A stretch of 64,000 bases of DNA from Shouchella xiaoxiensis. GTDB lineage: Bacteria > Bacillota > Bacilli > Bacillales > Bacillaceae_D. The stretch is taken from positions 186,001-250,000 of the forward strand of contig NZ_JAFBCV010000003.1 of assembly GCF_016907895.1 (NCBI RefSeq), read 5' to 3'. Each line of letters starts with the position of its first letter. Within the stretch, counting starts at the first letter, position 1. The translations under genes were made by a program, and so were the position numbers. The notes beneath the pieces were generated by a model. That model did no database searches and had not been told where the DNA came from. It saw nothing but the letters and a program-made list of their open reading frames with translations. Below are positions 57,027 through 64,000 of the stretch, piece by piece.

Positions 57027-57051
57027 AGAGGGGAGATATCCTCTCTTTTTT
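57027..57051 (+). terminator. Terminator of the DUF1002 gene
   Basis: The stem AGAGGGGA/TCCTCTCT (one G-T pair) with a GATA loop and T6. Confidence 0.85.
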
Positions 57052-57123
57052 GTTTTGCTTTGAAACCTAATAGGGGATAATAACGTAAAGTAAGAAAAAG
57101 TCACATGATTGGAGGGTGCAACG

Positions 57124-57810
57124 ATGATCGATTGGTTAGATTCAGCAACGATAGGCTTTCTTGTTGTTGCCTTAGGGACATTGTTTTTAATAGGGGAGCT
57201 ACTGGTTCGAGCTAAAGGTTTATTCGGAATATTAGGTATTGGGTTAATTAGTGTCTATTTTCTCCATCATTTAAGTGGTGATGCAAGTACATGGGTCATT
57301 ATCTTTTACTTAATTGGCCTAGCGTTAATTATTTTTGATGGGAACGTAACGTCTGACGGGACAATCGCAGCAATTGGTATTTTATTTATGATTGTTGGGT
57401 TAGCTGTTCCTGCGCCTGATATGGTCTATAGTATTTTAGTAGGGATGGCAACGGTTGTTGGTGCATTTGCATCGCTTCTGTTCTTAAAGGTATTTCCGCA
57501 TCGGAATATGTGGTCAAAGATGACATTGAAGGATTCATTAACGTCAGAGGCCGGCTATAATTCGATGAACCAAGGGTATAAAACGCTTGTTGGTAAGCAG
57601 GGAAAAGCATTAACACCTTTCCGACCAGCTGGAACTGTTGAGATTGATGGAGAGCCTTATAGTGCCACAAGTGGAAGCCAATGGGTAAAAGAAGGAGCTA
57701 TTGTTGAAGTTGTTTCCGTTGATGGAACGCGAATTTTAATTAAAGAAATTAAAGAAACGTCGAATGATCACAGTGAAACCGATGACGGAAGTGATGAAAA
57801 AAACACGTAA
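57124..57810 (+). CDS. Short NfeD-family membrane protein
   Basis: This is a 228-residue protein with four to five membrane segments (about residues 8-130) and a C-terminal OB-fold NfeD domain (GYKTLVGKQGKALTPFRPAGTVEIDGEPY; IVEVVSVDGTRILIKEI). Unlike the protein at 21427 it has no protease domain. ATG 57124 follows GGAGGGTG. It has no flotillin neighbour here. The matching position in B. subtilis holds a comparable membrane protein gene (yqgB/yqgC area). Confidence 0.82.
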   Translation: MIDWLDSATIGFLVVALGTLFLIGELLVRAKGLFGILGIGLISVYFLHHLSGDASTWVIIFYLIGLALIIFDGNVTSDGTIAAIGILFMIVGLAVPAPDMVYSILVGMATVVGAFASLLFLKVFPHRNMWSKMTLKDSLTSEAGYNSMNQGYKTLVGKQGKALTPFRPAGTVEIDGEPYSATSGSQWVKEGAIVEVVSVDGTRILIKEIKETSNDHSETDDGSDEKNT

Positions 57811-57819
57811 TTTTTTTAC

Positions 57820-57848
57820 AACCGACCTCTAATTAGGTCGGTTTTTTA
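57820..57848 (+). terminator. Terminator of the short NfeD gene
   Basis: The stem AACCGACCT/AGGTCGGTT is followed by T6. Confidence 0.88.
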
Positions 57849-57860
57849 TTTTGAAAATGA

Positions 57861-57877
57861 TTTACATTACGTTTACA
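57861..57877 (+). promoter_or_regulatory. PhoP-box-like direct repeat, distal
   Basis: TTTACA-N5-TTTACA with an 11-bp period, the PhoP half-site spacing. It lies about 235 bp ahead of the Na/Pi cotransporter gene. Confidence 0.5.
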
Positions 57878-57975
57878 TAGAAAACCTAGTAGTAAAAAGA
57901 GCGCTTCCGGATGTACATAAATTGCAGTAGAAAAGCGTTGATTTATCGTACGCATATTCGTATCTATAATAGTTT

Positions 57976-57992
57976 TGTAAAAAAAGTGTAAA
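57976..57992 (-). promoter_or_regulatory. PhoP-box-like direct repeat, opposite orientation
   Basis: TGTAAA-N5-TGTAAA, that is TTTACA twice with an 11-bp period on the minus strand. Confidence 0.4.
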
Positions 57993-58008
57993 GATATAAG
58001 AAAGTATG

Positions 58009-58036
58009 TTTACAAATACTTCACGTTCGTTTAATA
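58009..58036 (+). promoter_or_regulatory. PhoP-box-like triple repeat, proximal
   Basis: TTTACA-N5-TTCACG-N5-TTAATA, three half-sites with an 11-bp period, about 75 bp before the start of the cotransporter gene. The arrangement resembles core PhoP sites of Pho-regulon promoters. Confidence 0.55.
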
Positions 58037-58110
58037 ATAGACACGGAACATCATTGTTGAGGTTTGTCGAATGACAACTAAAAAATGAGTTGAATGAAGG
58101 GATGAGATGA

Positions 58111-59736
58111 GTGGGAGAGTTTCAAACATTGCTGTTTACGTTCCTGGGGGGGATCGGAATATTCCTGTTCTCCGTAAAGTATATGGGGGATGGGCTTCAA
58201 AAAACAGCAGGTGACCGTTTAAGGGATTTATTAGATAAATACACGACAAATCCTTTTATGGGTCTGATTTCTGGTATTGTTGTGACGATCTTATTGCAAA
58301 GTAGTACAGCAACTACAGTTTTAACCATTGGATTAGTTAACGCTGGATTCATGAAGTTAAGACAAGCTATCGCTGTTATTATGGGGGCAAATATTGGTAC
58401 AACTACGACTGCTTTTATCATTGGTTTACCAATTAAAGAGTATAGTTTACCAATAATGGCTGTCGGTGCATTTTTAATTTTCTTCTTTAAAAAGAAAAAA
58501 GTGAACGCTATTGGTCAAGTTGCTTTTGGATTTGGTGGACTGTTTTATGGTCTTGATCTAATGGGGACAAGCTTACGTCCTTTAAGCGGTTGGGAACCAT
58601 TTGTTAATTTCACAGCTAGCATGAGTGACAACCCGTTGTTAGGAATAGTTGTCGGCGTAATATTAGCTGTAGCTCTGCAAAGTTCATCAGCAGCAATAGG
58701 GCTTGTTCAACAGCTTTATGAGCAAGGTGCAATGGATTTACAGGCTGCCTTACCCGTTCTAATCGGTGATAATATCGGTACAACATTAACAGCTGTACTA
58801 GTAGCAATCGGAGCGACTGTTGCCGCTAGAAGAGCTGCACTAACACATGTTATTTTTAACGTAATAGGTGCAGTCTTAGTCATGATTGCTTTCCCGTTGT
58901 TTGTAAGTTTTGTTGAATTTTTAGCAGGTCAATTTGGCTTAAATCCAAGACTGCAAATAGCTTCCGCACACGGTGTTTACAACGTAGCAAACGTCATAAT
59001 ACAGTTTCCGTTTATTTTTGTGCTTGCTTATATTGTGACGAAACTAGTCCCTGGTGACGAGTTAGATTTAGATTATAAGCCAAAGCACTTAGACCCAATT
59101 TTTATCGGAAACTCTCCTGCAATTGCTCTTGGACAAGCAAAACAAGAAGTAATACACATGGCAGATTATTCGAAACGAGGACTTAAGCAAGCTATACGTT
59201 ATATGGAATCAGGCGAAAAGAAAGATGCGGATTTGGCGCTCCAGTATGAACAAGCGATTAACAACTTGGACAGAGAAATAACCGATTACTTGGTTAAAGT
59301 ATCATCGCGGTCATTATCTGCCTCTGATTCAAATTTACACTCCACTTTATTAAACGCTGTCCGAGATATTGAGCGGATTGGTGATCATATGGAGAATATC
59401 GTTGAATTAAAAGATTATCAAAAAGCCAATAAAGTAACGTTATCCGATGTTGCCCTTAATGATTTAAACGAAATGTTTAATTTAACATATGCAACATTAG
59501 AAGAGGCAATGGAATCGTTGGAAAAAGATGATCTAGATAAAGCTCATGATGTTCTTAAACATGAAGAATTGATTGATAAGATGGAGCGTAAATTAAGAAA
59601 GCAGCATATAAAACGGATGAATGACGGTGAATGCTCAGGAGCTGCCGGAATCATTTTTGTTGATATTATCTCCAATCTAGAACGAATCGGAGATCATTCC
59701 GTTAATATTGCTGAAGCTGTAATTGATGAACATTAA
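58111..59736 (+). CDS. Na/Pi cotransporter with C-terminal PhoU domain
   Basis: This is a 541-residue membrane protein of the Na/Pi-cotransporter II-related (YjbB/NptA) family. Two related halves carry QSSTATTVLTIGLVNAG and LQSSSAAIGLVQQ plus GANIGTTTTA and GDNIGTTLTA. A PhoU-like helical domain follows (about 340-540; DIERIGDHMENI and NLERIGDHSVNIAEA, each a metal-binding ExxxD-type repeat). It should move phosphate with sodium. GTG 58111 has AAGGGATGAG upstream. PhoP-like repeats upstream fit a phosphate-starvation role. Confidence 0.9.
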   Translation: MGEFQTLLFTFLGGIGIFLFSVKYMGDGLQKTAGDRLRDLLDKYTTNPFMGLISGIVVTILLQSSTATTVLTIGLVNAGFMKLRQAIAVIMGANIGTTTTAFIIGLPIKEYSLPIMAVGAFLIFFFKKKKVNAIGQVAFGFGGLFYGLDLMGTSLRPLSGWEPFVNFTASMSDNPLLGIVVGVILAVALQSSSAAIGLVQQLYEQGAMDLQAALPVLIGDNIGTTLTAVLVAIGATVAARRAALTHVIFNVIGAVLVMIAFPLFVSFVEFLAGQFGLNPRLQIASAHGVYNVANVIIQFPFIFVLAYIVTKLVPGDELDLDYKPKHLDPIFIGNSPAIALGQAKQEVIHMADYSKRGLKQAIRYMESGEKKDADLALQYEQAINNLDREITDYLVKVSSRSLSASDSNLHSTLLNAVRDIERIGDHMENIVELKDYQKANKVTLSDVALNDLNEMFNLTYATLEEAMESLEKDDLDKAHDVLKHEELIDKMERKLRKQHIKRMNDGECSGAAGIIFVDIISNLERIGDHSVNIAEAVIDEH

Positions 59737-59767
59737 AAAAGATCGGGCTTTTGCCCGATCTTTTTTA
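59735..59767 (+). terminator. Terminator of the Na/Pi cotransporter
   Basis: The stem AAGATCGGGC/GCCCGATCTT with a TTTT loop and T6. Confidence 0.92.
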
Positions 59768-59774
59768 AAAAGTA

Positions 59775-59803
59775 TTGCACATTGGAAAAATCCATGGTAT
59801 TAT
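59775..59803 (+). promoter_or_regulatory. SigA promoter of the tRNA cluster
   Basis: TTGCAC, a 17-bp spacer and TATTAT, about 30 bp before the first tRNA. Confidence 0.7.
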
Positions 59804-59832
59804 AACTCTTGTCCTTAAAGAAAAATAAACGA

Positions 59833-59907
59833 TCCACAGTAGCTCAGTGGTAGAGCTATCGGCTGTTAACCGATCGGTCGCAGGTTCGAGTCCTGCCTGT
59901 GGAGCCA
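59833..59907 (+). tRNA. tRNA-Asn (GTT)
   Basis: A 75-base cloverleaf with TCCACAG/CTGTGGA acceptor stem, anticodon GTT in CTGTTAA, GGTTCGAGTCC T arm and encoded CCA. Confidence 0.97.
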
Positions 59908-59911
59908 TTAT

Positions 59912-59988
59912 GGCGGTGTAGCTCAGCTGGCTAGAGCGTACGGTTCATACCCGTGAGGTCGGGGGTTCGATCCCCTCCGCCGCTACCA
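59912..59988 (+). tRNA. tRNA-Met (CAT), elongator type
   Basis: A 77-base cloverleaf, GGCGGTG acceptor, anticodon CAT in TTCATAC, GGTTCGATCCC T arm, CCA encoded. The first acceptor base pair is G-C, unlike initiator tRNA, so the elongator form is likely. Confidence 0.92.
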
Positions 59989-60020
59989 TATTTATTTTGT
60001 TAGATACATACATACAACTT

Positions 60021-60097
60021 GGCGGTTGTGGCGAAGTGGTTAACGCACCGGATTGTGATTCCGGCATTCGTGGGTTCAATTCCCATCAGCCGCCCCA
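60021..60097 (+). tRNA. tRNA-His (GTG)
   Basis: A 77-base cloverleaf with the extra 5' G (-1) pairing to C73, which marks tRNA-His; anticodon GTG; CCA encoded. Confidence 0.96.
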
Positions 60098-60103
60098 TTA
60101 AAT

Positions 60104-60180
60104 GGACCCTTAGCTCAGTTGGTTAGAGCACTCGGCTCATAACCGATTGGTCGTAGGTTCGAGTCCTACAGGGTCCACCA
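60104..60180 (+). tRNA. tRNA-Ile2 (CAT, lysidine type)
   Basis: A 77-base cloverleaf with anticodon CAT. Its body (GGACCCTTAGCTCAGTTGG start, GGGTCC acceptor end) matches Bacillus tRNA-Ile2, in which C34 becomes lysidine and reads AUA, rather than either tRNA-Met. Confidence 0.85.
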
Positions 60181-60183
60181 CTC

Positions 60184-60273
60184 GGAGGAATACCCAAGTT
60201 CGGCTGAAGGGATCGGTCTTGAAAACCGACAGGCGGGTCAAACCGCGCGGGGGTTCGAATCCCTCTTCCTCCT
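60184..60273 (+). tRNA. tRNA-Ser (TGA), no encoded CCA
   Basis: A 90-base tRNA with a long variable arm, GGAGGAA/TTCCTCC acceptor and anticodon TGA. The base after the acceptor stem is T, and no CCA is encoded; the other four tRNAs here have CCA. The CCA-adding enzyme would be needed. Confidence 0.9.
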
Positions 60274-60278
60274 TTTAT

Positions 60279-60309
60279 AAAAAAACACTTCTTCTGGAAG
60301 TGTTTTTTT
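60279..60309 (+). terminator. Terminator of the tRNA cluster
   Basis: The stem AACACTTC/GAAGTGTT with T7 after. Confidence 0.88.
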
Positions 60310-60369
60310 ATGTTTATGTATAAGTACAATGGGAATAGAAAAGATAAATGAGAAAGTAAAGCATATTCT

Positions 60370-60398
60370 TTGCGATGCGCTTTCTTTAATGGTAATCT
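60370..60398 (+). promoter_or_regulatory. SigA promoter candidate of sodA
   Basis: TTGCGA, a 17-bp spacer and TAATCT, about 40 bp before the sodA start. Confidence 0.55.
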
Positions 60399-60440
60399 AA
60401 TTGAGAATACAGTTATGAAATTTAAAGGAGGAACTATACT

Positions 60441-61049
60441 ATGGCTTACAAATTACCTGAACTACCTTATGCTGCAAATGCATTAGCACCACACATTGAT
60501 GAGGAAACAATGAACATTCATCATGGTAAACACCACAACACATATGTTACGAATTTAAATGCTGCACTTGAAGGACACGATGATTTGGCTAGCAAAGATA
60601 TTGACGAGCTAGTAGCAAACTTAGATTCAGTTCCTGAGAACATTCGTACTGCTGTACGCAATAACGGTGGGGGGCATGCAAACCACTCGTTATTCTGGCA
60701 ACTTTTAAGTCCGGATGGTGGCGGAGAACCAACTGGTGCTCTTGCAGATGAAATTAAATCTACATTTGGAAGTCTTGAGGATTTTAAAACGAAGTTTGCG
60801 GATGCAGCAAAAGGTCGTTTTGGATCAGGATGGGCTTGGCTTGTTGTAAATAATGGCTCTTTAGAAATTACAAGCACTGCTAATCAAGATTCTCCTTTAA
60901 CAGATGGTAAAACGCCTGTTTTAGGTTTAGATGTTTGGGAGCATGCTTATTATTTAAACTATCAAAACCGTCGCCCTGACTATATTGCTGCATTCTGGAA
61001 TGTAGTAAATTGGGACGAAGCAACTAAACGTTTCGAAGCAGCTAAATAA
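60441..61049 (+). CDS. sodA: Manganese superoxide dismutase
   Basis: SodA converts superoxide to hydrogen peroxide and oxygen. The 202-residue protein starts [20 protein letters not shown]. Metal ligands are visible in [13 protein letters not shown] (His), [13 protein letters not shown] (His) and [20 protein letters not shown] (Asp and His). The GGGHANH form is typical of the Mn type. AAAGGAGG precedes ATG 60441. It lies between the tRNA cluster and yqgE, matching the B. subtilis sodA-yqgE-pbpA order. Confidence 0.98.
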   Translation: MAYKLPELPYAANALAPHIDEETMNIHHGKHHNTYVTNLNAALEGHDDLASKDIDELVANLDSVPENIRTAVRNNGGGHANHSLFWQLLSPDGGGEPTGALADEIKSTFGSLEDFKTKFADAAKGRFGSGWAWLVVNNGSLEITSTANQDSPLTDGKTPVLGLDVWEHAYYLNYQNRRPDYIAAFWNVVNWDEATKRFEAAK

Positions 61050-61060
61050 ATATTAAAATG

Positions 61061-61093
61061 AACCGTAAAGCATTTTGCTTTGCGGTTTTTTTG
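61061..61093 (+). terminator. Terminator of sodA
   Basis: The stem AACCGTAAAGCA/TGCTTTGCGGTT (one G-T pair) with T7 after. Confidence 0.9.
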
Positions 61094-61141
61094 TATACTT
61101 TTTGTTTATCCTGACATCCTATTTATGAAAGAGGTGTTTAT

Positions 61142-61315
61142 ATGGGAAATAATAAAGAAAAGAAACACAACAACCAATTTAAAGAAAATGCCAACCATGG
61201 TGAAGTGAGAAACGGTCGTCTAAGCCAATTTAAAAACCATAGTCTTAATGGGCATGAGCCTAATGAATACGTAACGGATAAAGTGGAGAATGAAGAAGAG
61301 AATTTGAATACTTAA
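61142..61315 (+). CDS. 57-residue hydrophilic protein of unknown function
   Basis: I do not recognise this protein. It is very polar, basic and Asn/Lys-rich at the N-terminus (MGNNKEKKHNNQFKENANHG) and acidic at the C-terminus (KVENEEENLNT), with no membrane segment. AGAGGTG lies 6 bases before ATG 61142, and a good terminator follows, so it looks like a real single-gene unit. The composition would suit a small spore or stress protein; this is inference. Confidence 0.65.
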   Translation: MGNNKEKKHNNQFKENANHGEVRNGRLSQFKNHSLNGHEPNEYVTDKVENEEENLNT

Positions 61316-61320
61316 CTTCT

Positions 61321-61349
61321 GGAGCTACGATGGCAATCGTAGCTTTTTC
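61321..61349 (+). terminator. Terminator of the 61142 gene
   Basis: The stem AGCTACGAT/ATCGTAGCT with a GGCA loop and T5. Confidence 0.9.
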
Positions 61350-61420
61350 ACATTTTATATTAAGGATTAAATGCATATGCCGAATTCAAACAGACACACT
61401 ACTAACAAGGTGGTGAGGTC

Positions 61421-62707
61421 TTGCCAAAACAGTGGTTTGATAAAGTATTTGGCCATGTCGATGCAACAAAAGATTTAAAGCTGTTACTATCCATTGGCGG
61501 CCTATACGCGCTTAGTGTGGCTCTTTCTAATACATTCGTAAATATTTTTTTATGGAAGCAGTCTGGACAATTTCTTGATTTAGCGTTGTACAATTTAATG
61601 TCCGTTATTTTTCAACCCCTTGCTTTCTTATTAGCTGGTAAGTTAACAAAACGGATTGACCGTGTATACGTCTTGAGGATGGGCGTCATCATGATGTCTT
61701 TGTTTTATATAACCGTTTTAATTGTGGGGTCTAATGCAGCTTCCTATTTATTAGTGCTGGGAGCGCTACTGGGGATAGGTACAGGCTGTTATTGGCTTGC
61801 TTTTAATGTCCTTACTTTTGAGGTTACTGAGCCTGAGACACGAGATTTTTTTAATGGTTTTTTAGGCTTATTAACTTCGTTTGCAGGGATGACGGGGCCT
61901 TTTTTAGCAGGAATTATTATTACGAAAATGACAGGTTTTCAAGGGTATTTTTTAATCTTTGGATTTTCGTTGTTTTTATTTTTAGTAGCAGTTTGTTTAA
62001 CCTGGTTGCTTGGAAAACGCCATGCAAAAGGCAAATTCCAACTTATACATGTATTAAAAGAACGTAAACGAAATAAAAACTGGCGAAGGATTTTGTGGGC
62101 TCATGTCACCCAAGGTTTGCGTGAAGGTACCTTTGTATTTGTCATTGTCGTATGGGTTTATGTAGTAACAAATAATGAGCTTGCATTAGGTACATTTGGT
62201 TTAGTGACATCGGGAATTCAATTTATCTGTTATTACTTAACAGCACGTTTATTAAAACCTCTATACCGAAAAAAAGCGATTTTAGTGGGCGGGTTACTTT
62301 TATACGGGGCAATTTTTTTGCTCTTAATAAACCTTAGCTTTGCAAAGCTAATTACGTATGGTGTTTTTATCTCAATTGCTTATCCACTCTTGCTCATCCC
62401 TTATGTTTCATTAACTTACGATGTCATTGGAAAAGCAAATCGTTCTGGTGAACTCCGGGTGGAATATATTGTTGTGCGAGAATGTTTTTTAAATATAGGT
62501 CGGATTTCGTCCATTCTTTTCTTTATTGCAGCAATTACACTCTTCAATGAAGAAAAAGTCATTCCAATTGTCTTACTTGTAGTCGGTTCTGGTCATCTTT
62601 GGATTTATTTTTTTGTTCGTACCATACGTTTAAGAAAAGAAGATCAAGAAGTAATCCCGTCTGTTCATTTGACAGAAGGGGATGGTGGACCTGATAAAAC
62701 TGTGTAA
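61421..62707 (+). CDS. yqgE: Major facilitator superfamily transporter YqgE
   Basis: This is a 428-residue membrane protein with about twelve hydrophobic segments and MFS loops (KLTKRIDRVYVLRMG after segment 2). GTGCYWLAFNVLTFEVTEPETRDFFNG resembles the YqgE/YfkF group of putative transporters; the substrate is unknown. The start is TTG 61421 after AAGGTGGTGAGG. It is located between sodA and pbpA, as in B. subtilis. Confidence 0.88.
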   Translation: MPKQWFDKVFGHVDATKDLKLLLSIGGLYALSVALSNTFVNIFLWKQSGQFLDLALYNLMSVIFQPLAFLLAGKLTKRIDRVYVLRMGVIMMSLFYITVLIVGSNAASYLLVLGALLGIGTGCYWLAFNVLTFEVTEPETRDFFNGFLGLLTSFAGMTGPFLAGIIITKMTGFQGYFLIFGFSLFLFLVAVCLTWLLGKRHAKGKFQLIHVLKERKRNKNWRRILWAHVTQGLREGTFVFVIVVWVYVVTNNELALGTFGLVTSGIQFICYYLTARLLKPLYRKKAILVGGLLLYGAIFLLLINLSFAKLITYGVFISIAYPLLLIPYVSLTYDVIGKANRSGELRVEYIVVRECFLNIGRISSILFFIAAITLFNEEKVIPIVLLVVGSGHLWIYFFVRTIRLRKEDQEVIPSVHLTEGDGGPDKTV

Positions 62708-62721
62708 AATTGTTACAGCCT

Positions 62722-62750
62722 TTGACAGTGTTCGCGCGCTGTTTTATAAT
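62722..62750 (+). promoter_or_regulatory. Consensus SigA promoter of the 6S RNA gene
   Basis: Perfect TTGACA, a 17-bp spacer and perfect TATAAT. Transcription would start near 62757. Confidence 0.92.
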
Positions 62751-62756
62751 TATCTA

Positions 62757-62989
62757 TAGATTATACCTGCCGTGTTCGTAAGCGTTTCTATGTTTTGAAC
62801 CTTGAATGGAAATAAGGGAGTTTTATATGAATAGCTTGACGTCAAGCTGGATTTTGCCAGACTTCGAACAGCTAACTGCGGACACCCACCTACTTAGTGT
62901 AGGTTCATAAAACATTCATTGCAACGGCACAAGCGGGTAATGACCTTATGAACAAAAGACATCCGCTTTAACCGGGGTGTCTTTTTTTA
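62757..62989 (+). ncRNA. ssrS: 6S RNA (SsrS-type)
   Basis: 6S RNA binds SigA-RNA polymerase and lowers transcription in stationary phase. TGCCGT (62768) pairs with ACGGCA (62924). A long helix, ATGTTTT+GAACCT (62790-62802), pairs with AGGTTC+AAAACAT (62901-62915). GTTCGTAAGCG and AACTGCGGACACCCACCT resemble conserved parts of E. coli 6S RNA. The region has no coding frame, a consensus promoter and a terminator. The 3' end is either at the terminator or processed near 62945. Confidence 0.85.
62957..62989 (+). terminator. Terminator of the 6S RNA gene
   Basis: The stem AGACATCC/GGGTGTCT (one G-T pair) with T7 after, 37 bp before the pbpA start. Confidence 0.85.
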
Positions 62990-63025
62990 TGAAAAGCGTA
63001 CATACACAGATGTGGGGGGATGAAT

Positions 63026-64000
63026 TTGGTTGATTCTAAAAATCAAAAAAGTCAACAATTATCGTTGCGTTTAAATATACTATTTGTTTTCGTTTTCATA
63101 CTTTTTTCCGCTCTGATCTTGCGCTTAGGCGTTGTTCAAATTGTTAATGGAGAAGATTATGAAGAAGAATTAACTCATGTGTCAAATCAAACAGCATTAA
63201 TTGATGCGCCACGTGGAAAAATGTTTGATGCTTACAATAACGTTGTGGTTGATAATTCTTTGGAAATTTCAGTAACGTACACGAATCCAGGTAGCCACAA
63301 AACATCGGAAATGATTGAGCTAGCAGAGCTGCTATCTGAATACATTGAAGTTGATACAGAGAATTTACGAACAAGGGATTTACAAGAATATTACTATACG
63401 ATTTTAAAACCGGAAGAACGTAAAGCGCTTATTGAAGACATTGAGTATGATGAAGACGATGAAACAACAGAGTATCAACGAATGATTGCGCAGATATCAG
63501 AAGAAATGGTTTCAGGTTATTCTGCTGAAGAGGAACAGGTTATTGCCATTTTCTCTCATATGTTAAGAGGGTCAAGTGGCTCGCCGCAACGCATAAAACA
63601 ATCAATTACGACTGAAGAAGCCCATCTGCTTTCAGAGCATTTAGATAGACTGCCTTATATTGATTTGCAAAGAGATTCTAGCCGTGAGTATGTGTATGGA
63701 AACACGCTTAAATCTTTATTTGGAAGAGTGGGATCAATTCCATCTGAGACGGTTGACCAGTACTTAACAAAAGGTTATAAGCGCTCTGATTTAATAGGTG
63801 TTAGTAATCTTGAAGGCAATTATGAAGAAGTGTTGCGTGGTCAAAAAGCAGAAATATCAAGAACAAGAACACGTGAAGGCGCTGGACCGATGGAACAGGA
63901 GGTTGAAGAAAAACCAGGGAGCCGAGGAAATGACCTCGTTCTTAGTATTGATATGGAATACCAGCAACTAGCAGATGAAATACTGGAAACTCATGTGACG
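63026..64000 (+). CDS. pbpA: Class B penicillin-binding protein (PBP2A-like), 5' part
   Basis: This is a peptidoglycan transpeptidase for lateral wall growth. Only the first 325 codons lie in the window. TTG 63026 follows TGGGGGGATGA. A short cytoplasmic tail leads to one membrane segment (ILFVFVFILFSALILRLGVVQIV), then the PBP dimer domain with APRGKMFDAYNNVVVDNS and GRVGSIPSE. The window ends in LVLSIDMEYQQLADEIL, just before the transpeptidase domain with its SxxK site. The place after yqgE matches B. subtilis pbpA (yqgF). Confidence 0.92.
   Translation, partial: MVDSKNQKSQQLSLRLNILFVFVFILFSALILRLGVVQIVNGEDYEEELTHVSNQTALIDAPRGKMFDAYNNVVVDNSLEISVTYTNPGSHKTSEMIELAELLSEYIEVDTENLRTRDLQEYYYTILKPEERKALIEDIEYDEDDETTEYQRMIAQISEEMVSGYSAEEEQVIAIFSHMLRGSSGSPQRIKQSITTEEAHLLSEHLDRLPYIDLQRDSSREYVYGNTLKSLFGRVGSIPSETVDQYLTKGYKRSDLIGVSNLEGNYEEVLRGQKAEISRTRTREGAGPMEQEVEEKPGSRGNDLVLSIDMEYQQLADEILETHVT

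Noticed and set aside
60123-60329. A 68-codon minus-strand frame over the tRNA genes
   Set aside because: It is antisense to tRNA-Ser and tRNA-Ile; such translated tRNA sequences are a known annotation artefact.

Overview
The window is 64 kb of conserved chromosome from a low-GC, endospore-forming Bacillaceae bacterium. The gene order follows the Bacillus subtilis comEC to pbpA segment almost gene by gene. Spore formation is supported by gpr, yqfC, yqfD, a phosphorelay-type kinase and a YqfQ/VrrA-like protein. Several start codons are TTG, and most transcription units end in clear hairpin plus U-run terminators. The genus cannot be fixed from the sequence alone; a Bacillus relative outside the B. 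subtilis group, perhaps of the alkaliphile type, fits the local gene-order differences. I see no insertion sequence, prophage, CRISPR array or integrase.

Layout. 0-5.5 kb: the 3' part of comEC, yqzM(-), holA, rpsT(-), gpr and yqxA; spoIIP, which lies between gpr and yqxA in B. subtilis, is absent here. 5.5-16.8 kb: lepA, hemW and the CIRCE-controlled heat-shock operon hrcA-grpE-dnaK-dnaJ followed by prmA-rsmE-mtaB. 16.9-20.5 kb: an accessory stretch with a methyltransferase, deoC, an aldo/keto reductase(-) and a Na/Pi-cotransporter-like protein(-). 20.6-31.3 kb: rpsU-yqeY, a SigW-type membrane operon (long NfeD, FloA and a third membrane protein), yqfC-yqfD, phoH, pgpH, ybeY, dgkA, cdd and era. 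31.5-43.4 kb: yqzL-recO, a glycine T-box with glyQ-glyS-ccpN-yqfL, then yqxD-dnaG-rpoD, cccA and trmK-yqfO.

43.4-48.4 kb: ispH(-), a CarD-like regulator(-), yqfQ(-), cshB, nfo and yqfT(-). 48.5-52.9 kb: a soluble sporulation-type histidine kinase, a lytic transglycosylase, and a zinc-uptake unit (ATPase, permease, Zur) with a Zur-box-like operator. 53-59.8 kb: a DUF1540 protein, yqfW(-), yqfX, ispG(-), yqfZ(-), a DUF1002 protein, a short NfeD protein and a Na/Pi cotransporter with a PhoU domain, preceded by 11-bp-spaced PhoP-box-like repeats. 59.8-64 kb: five tRNA genes (Asn, Met, His, Ile2, Ser), sodA, a 57-residue orphan, yqgE, a 6S RNA gene with a consensus SigA promoter, and the 5' part of pbpA.

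Functionally the window is dominated by translation and ribosome maturation, protein folding, replication and core transcription, envelope homeostasis, isoprenoid synthesis, and zinc and phosphate supply. Four genes shorter than 60 codons (yqzM, rpsU, yqzL and the 61142 orphan) are real or likely real. No plainly new multi-gene system is present. The less explained signals are regulatory: two leader mini-ORFs coupled to dnaJ and yqxD, a terminator-like hairpin between the ispH promoter and its ribosome binding site, the PhoP-like array, the 6S RNA/pbpA arrangement, and the apparent loss of spoIIP from its usual position.
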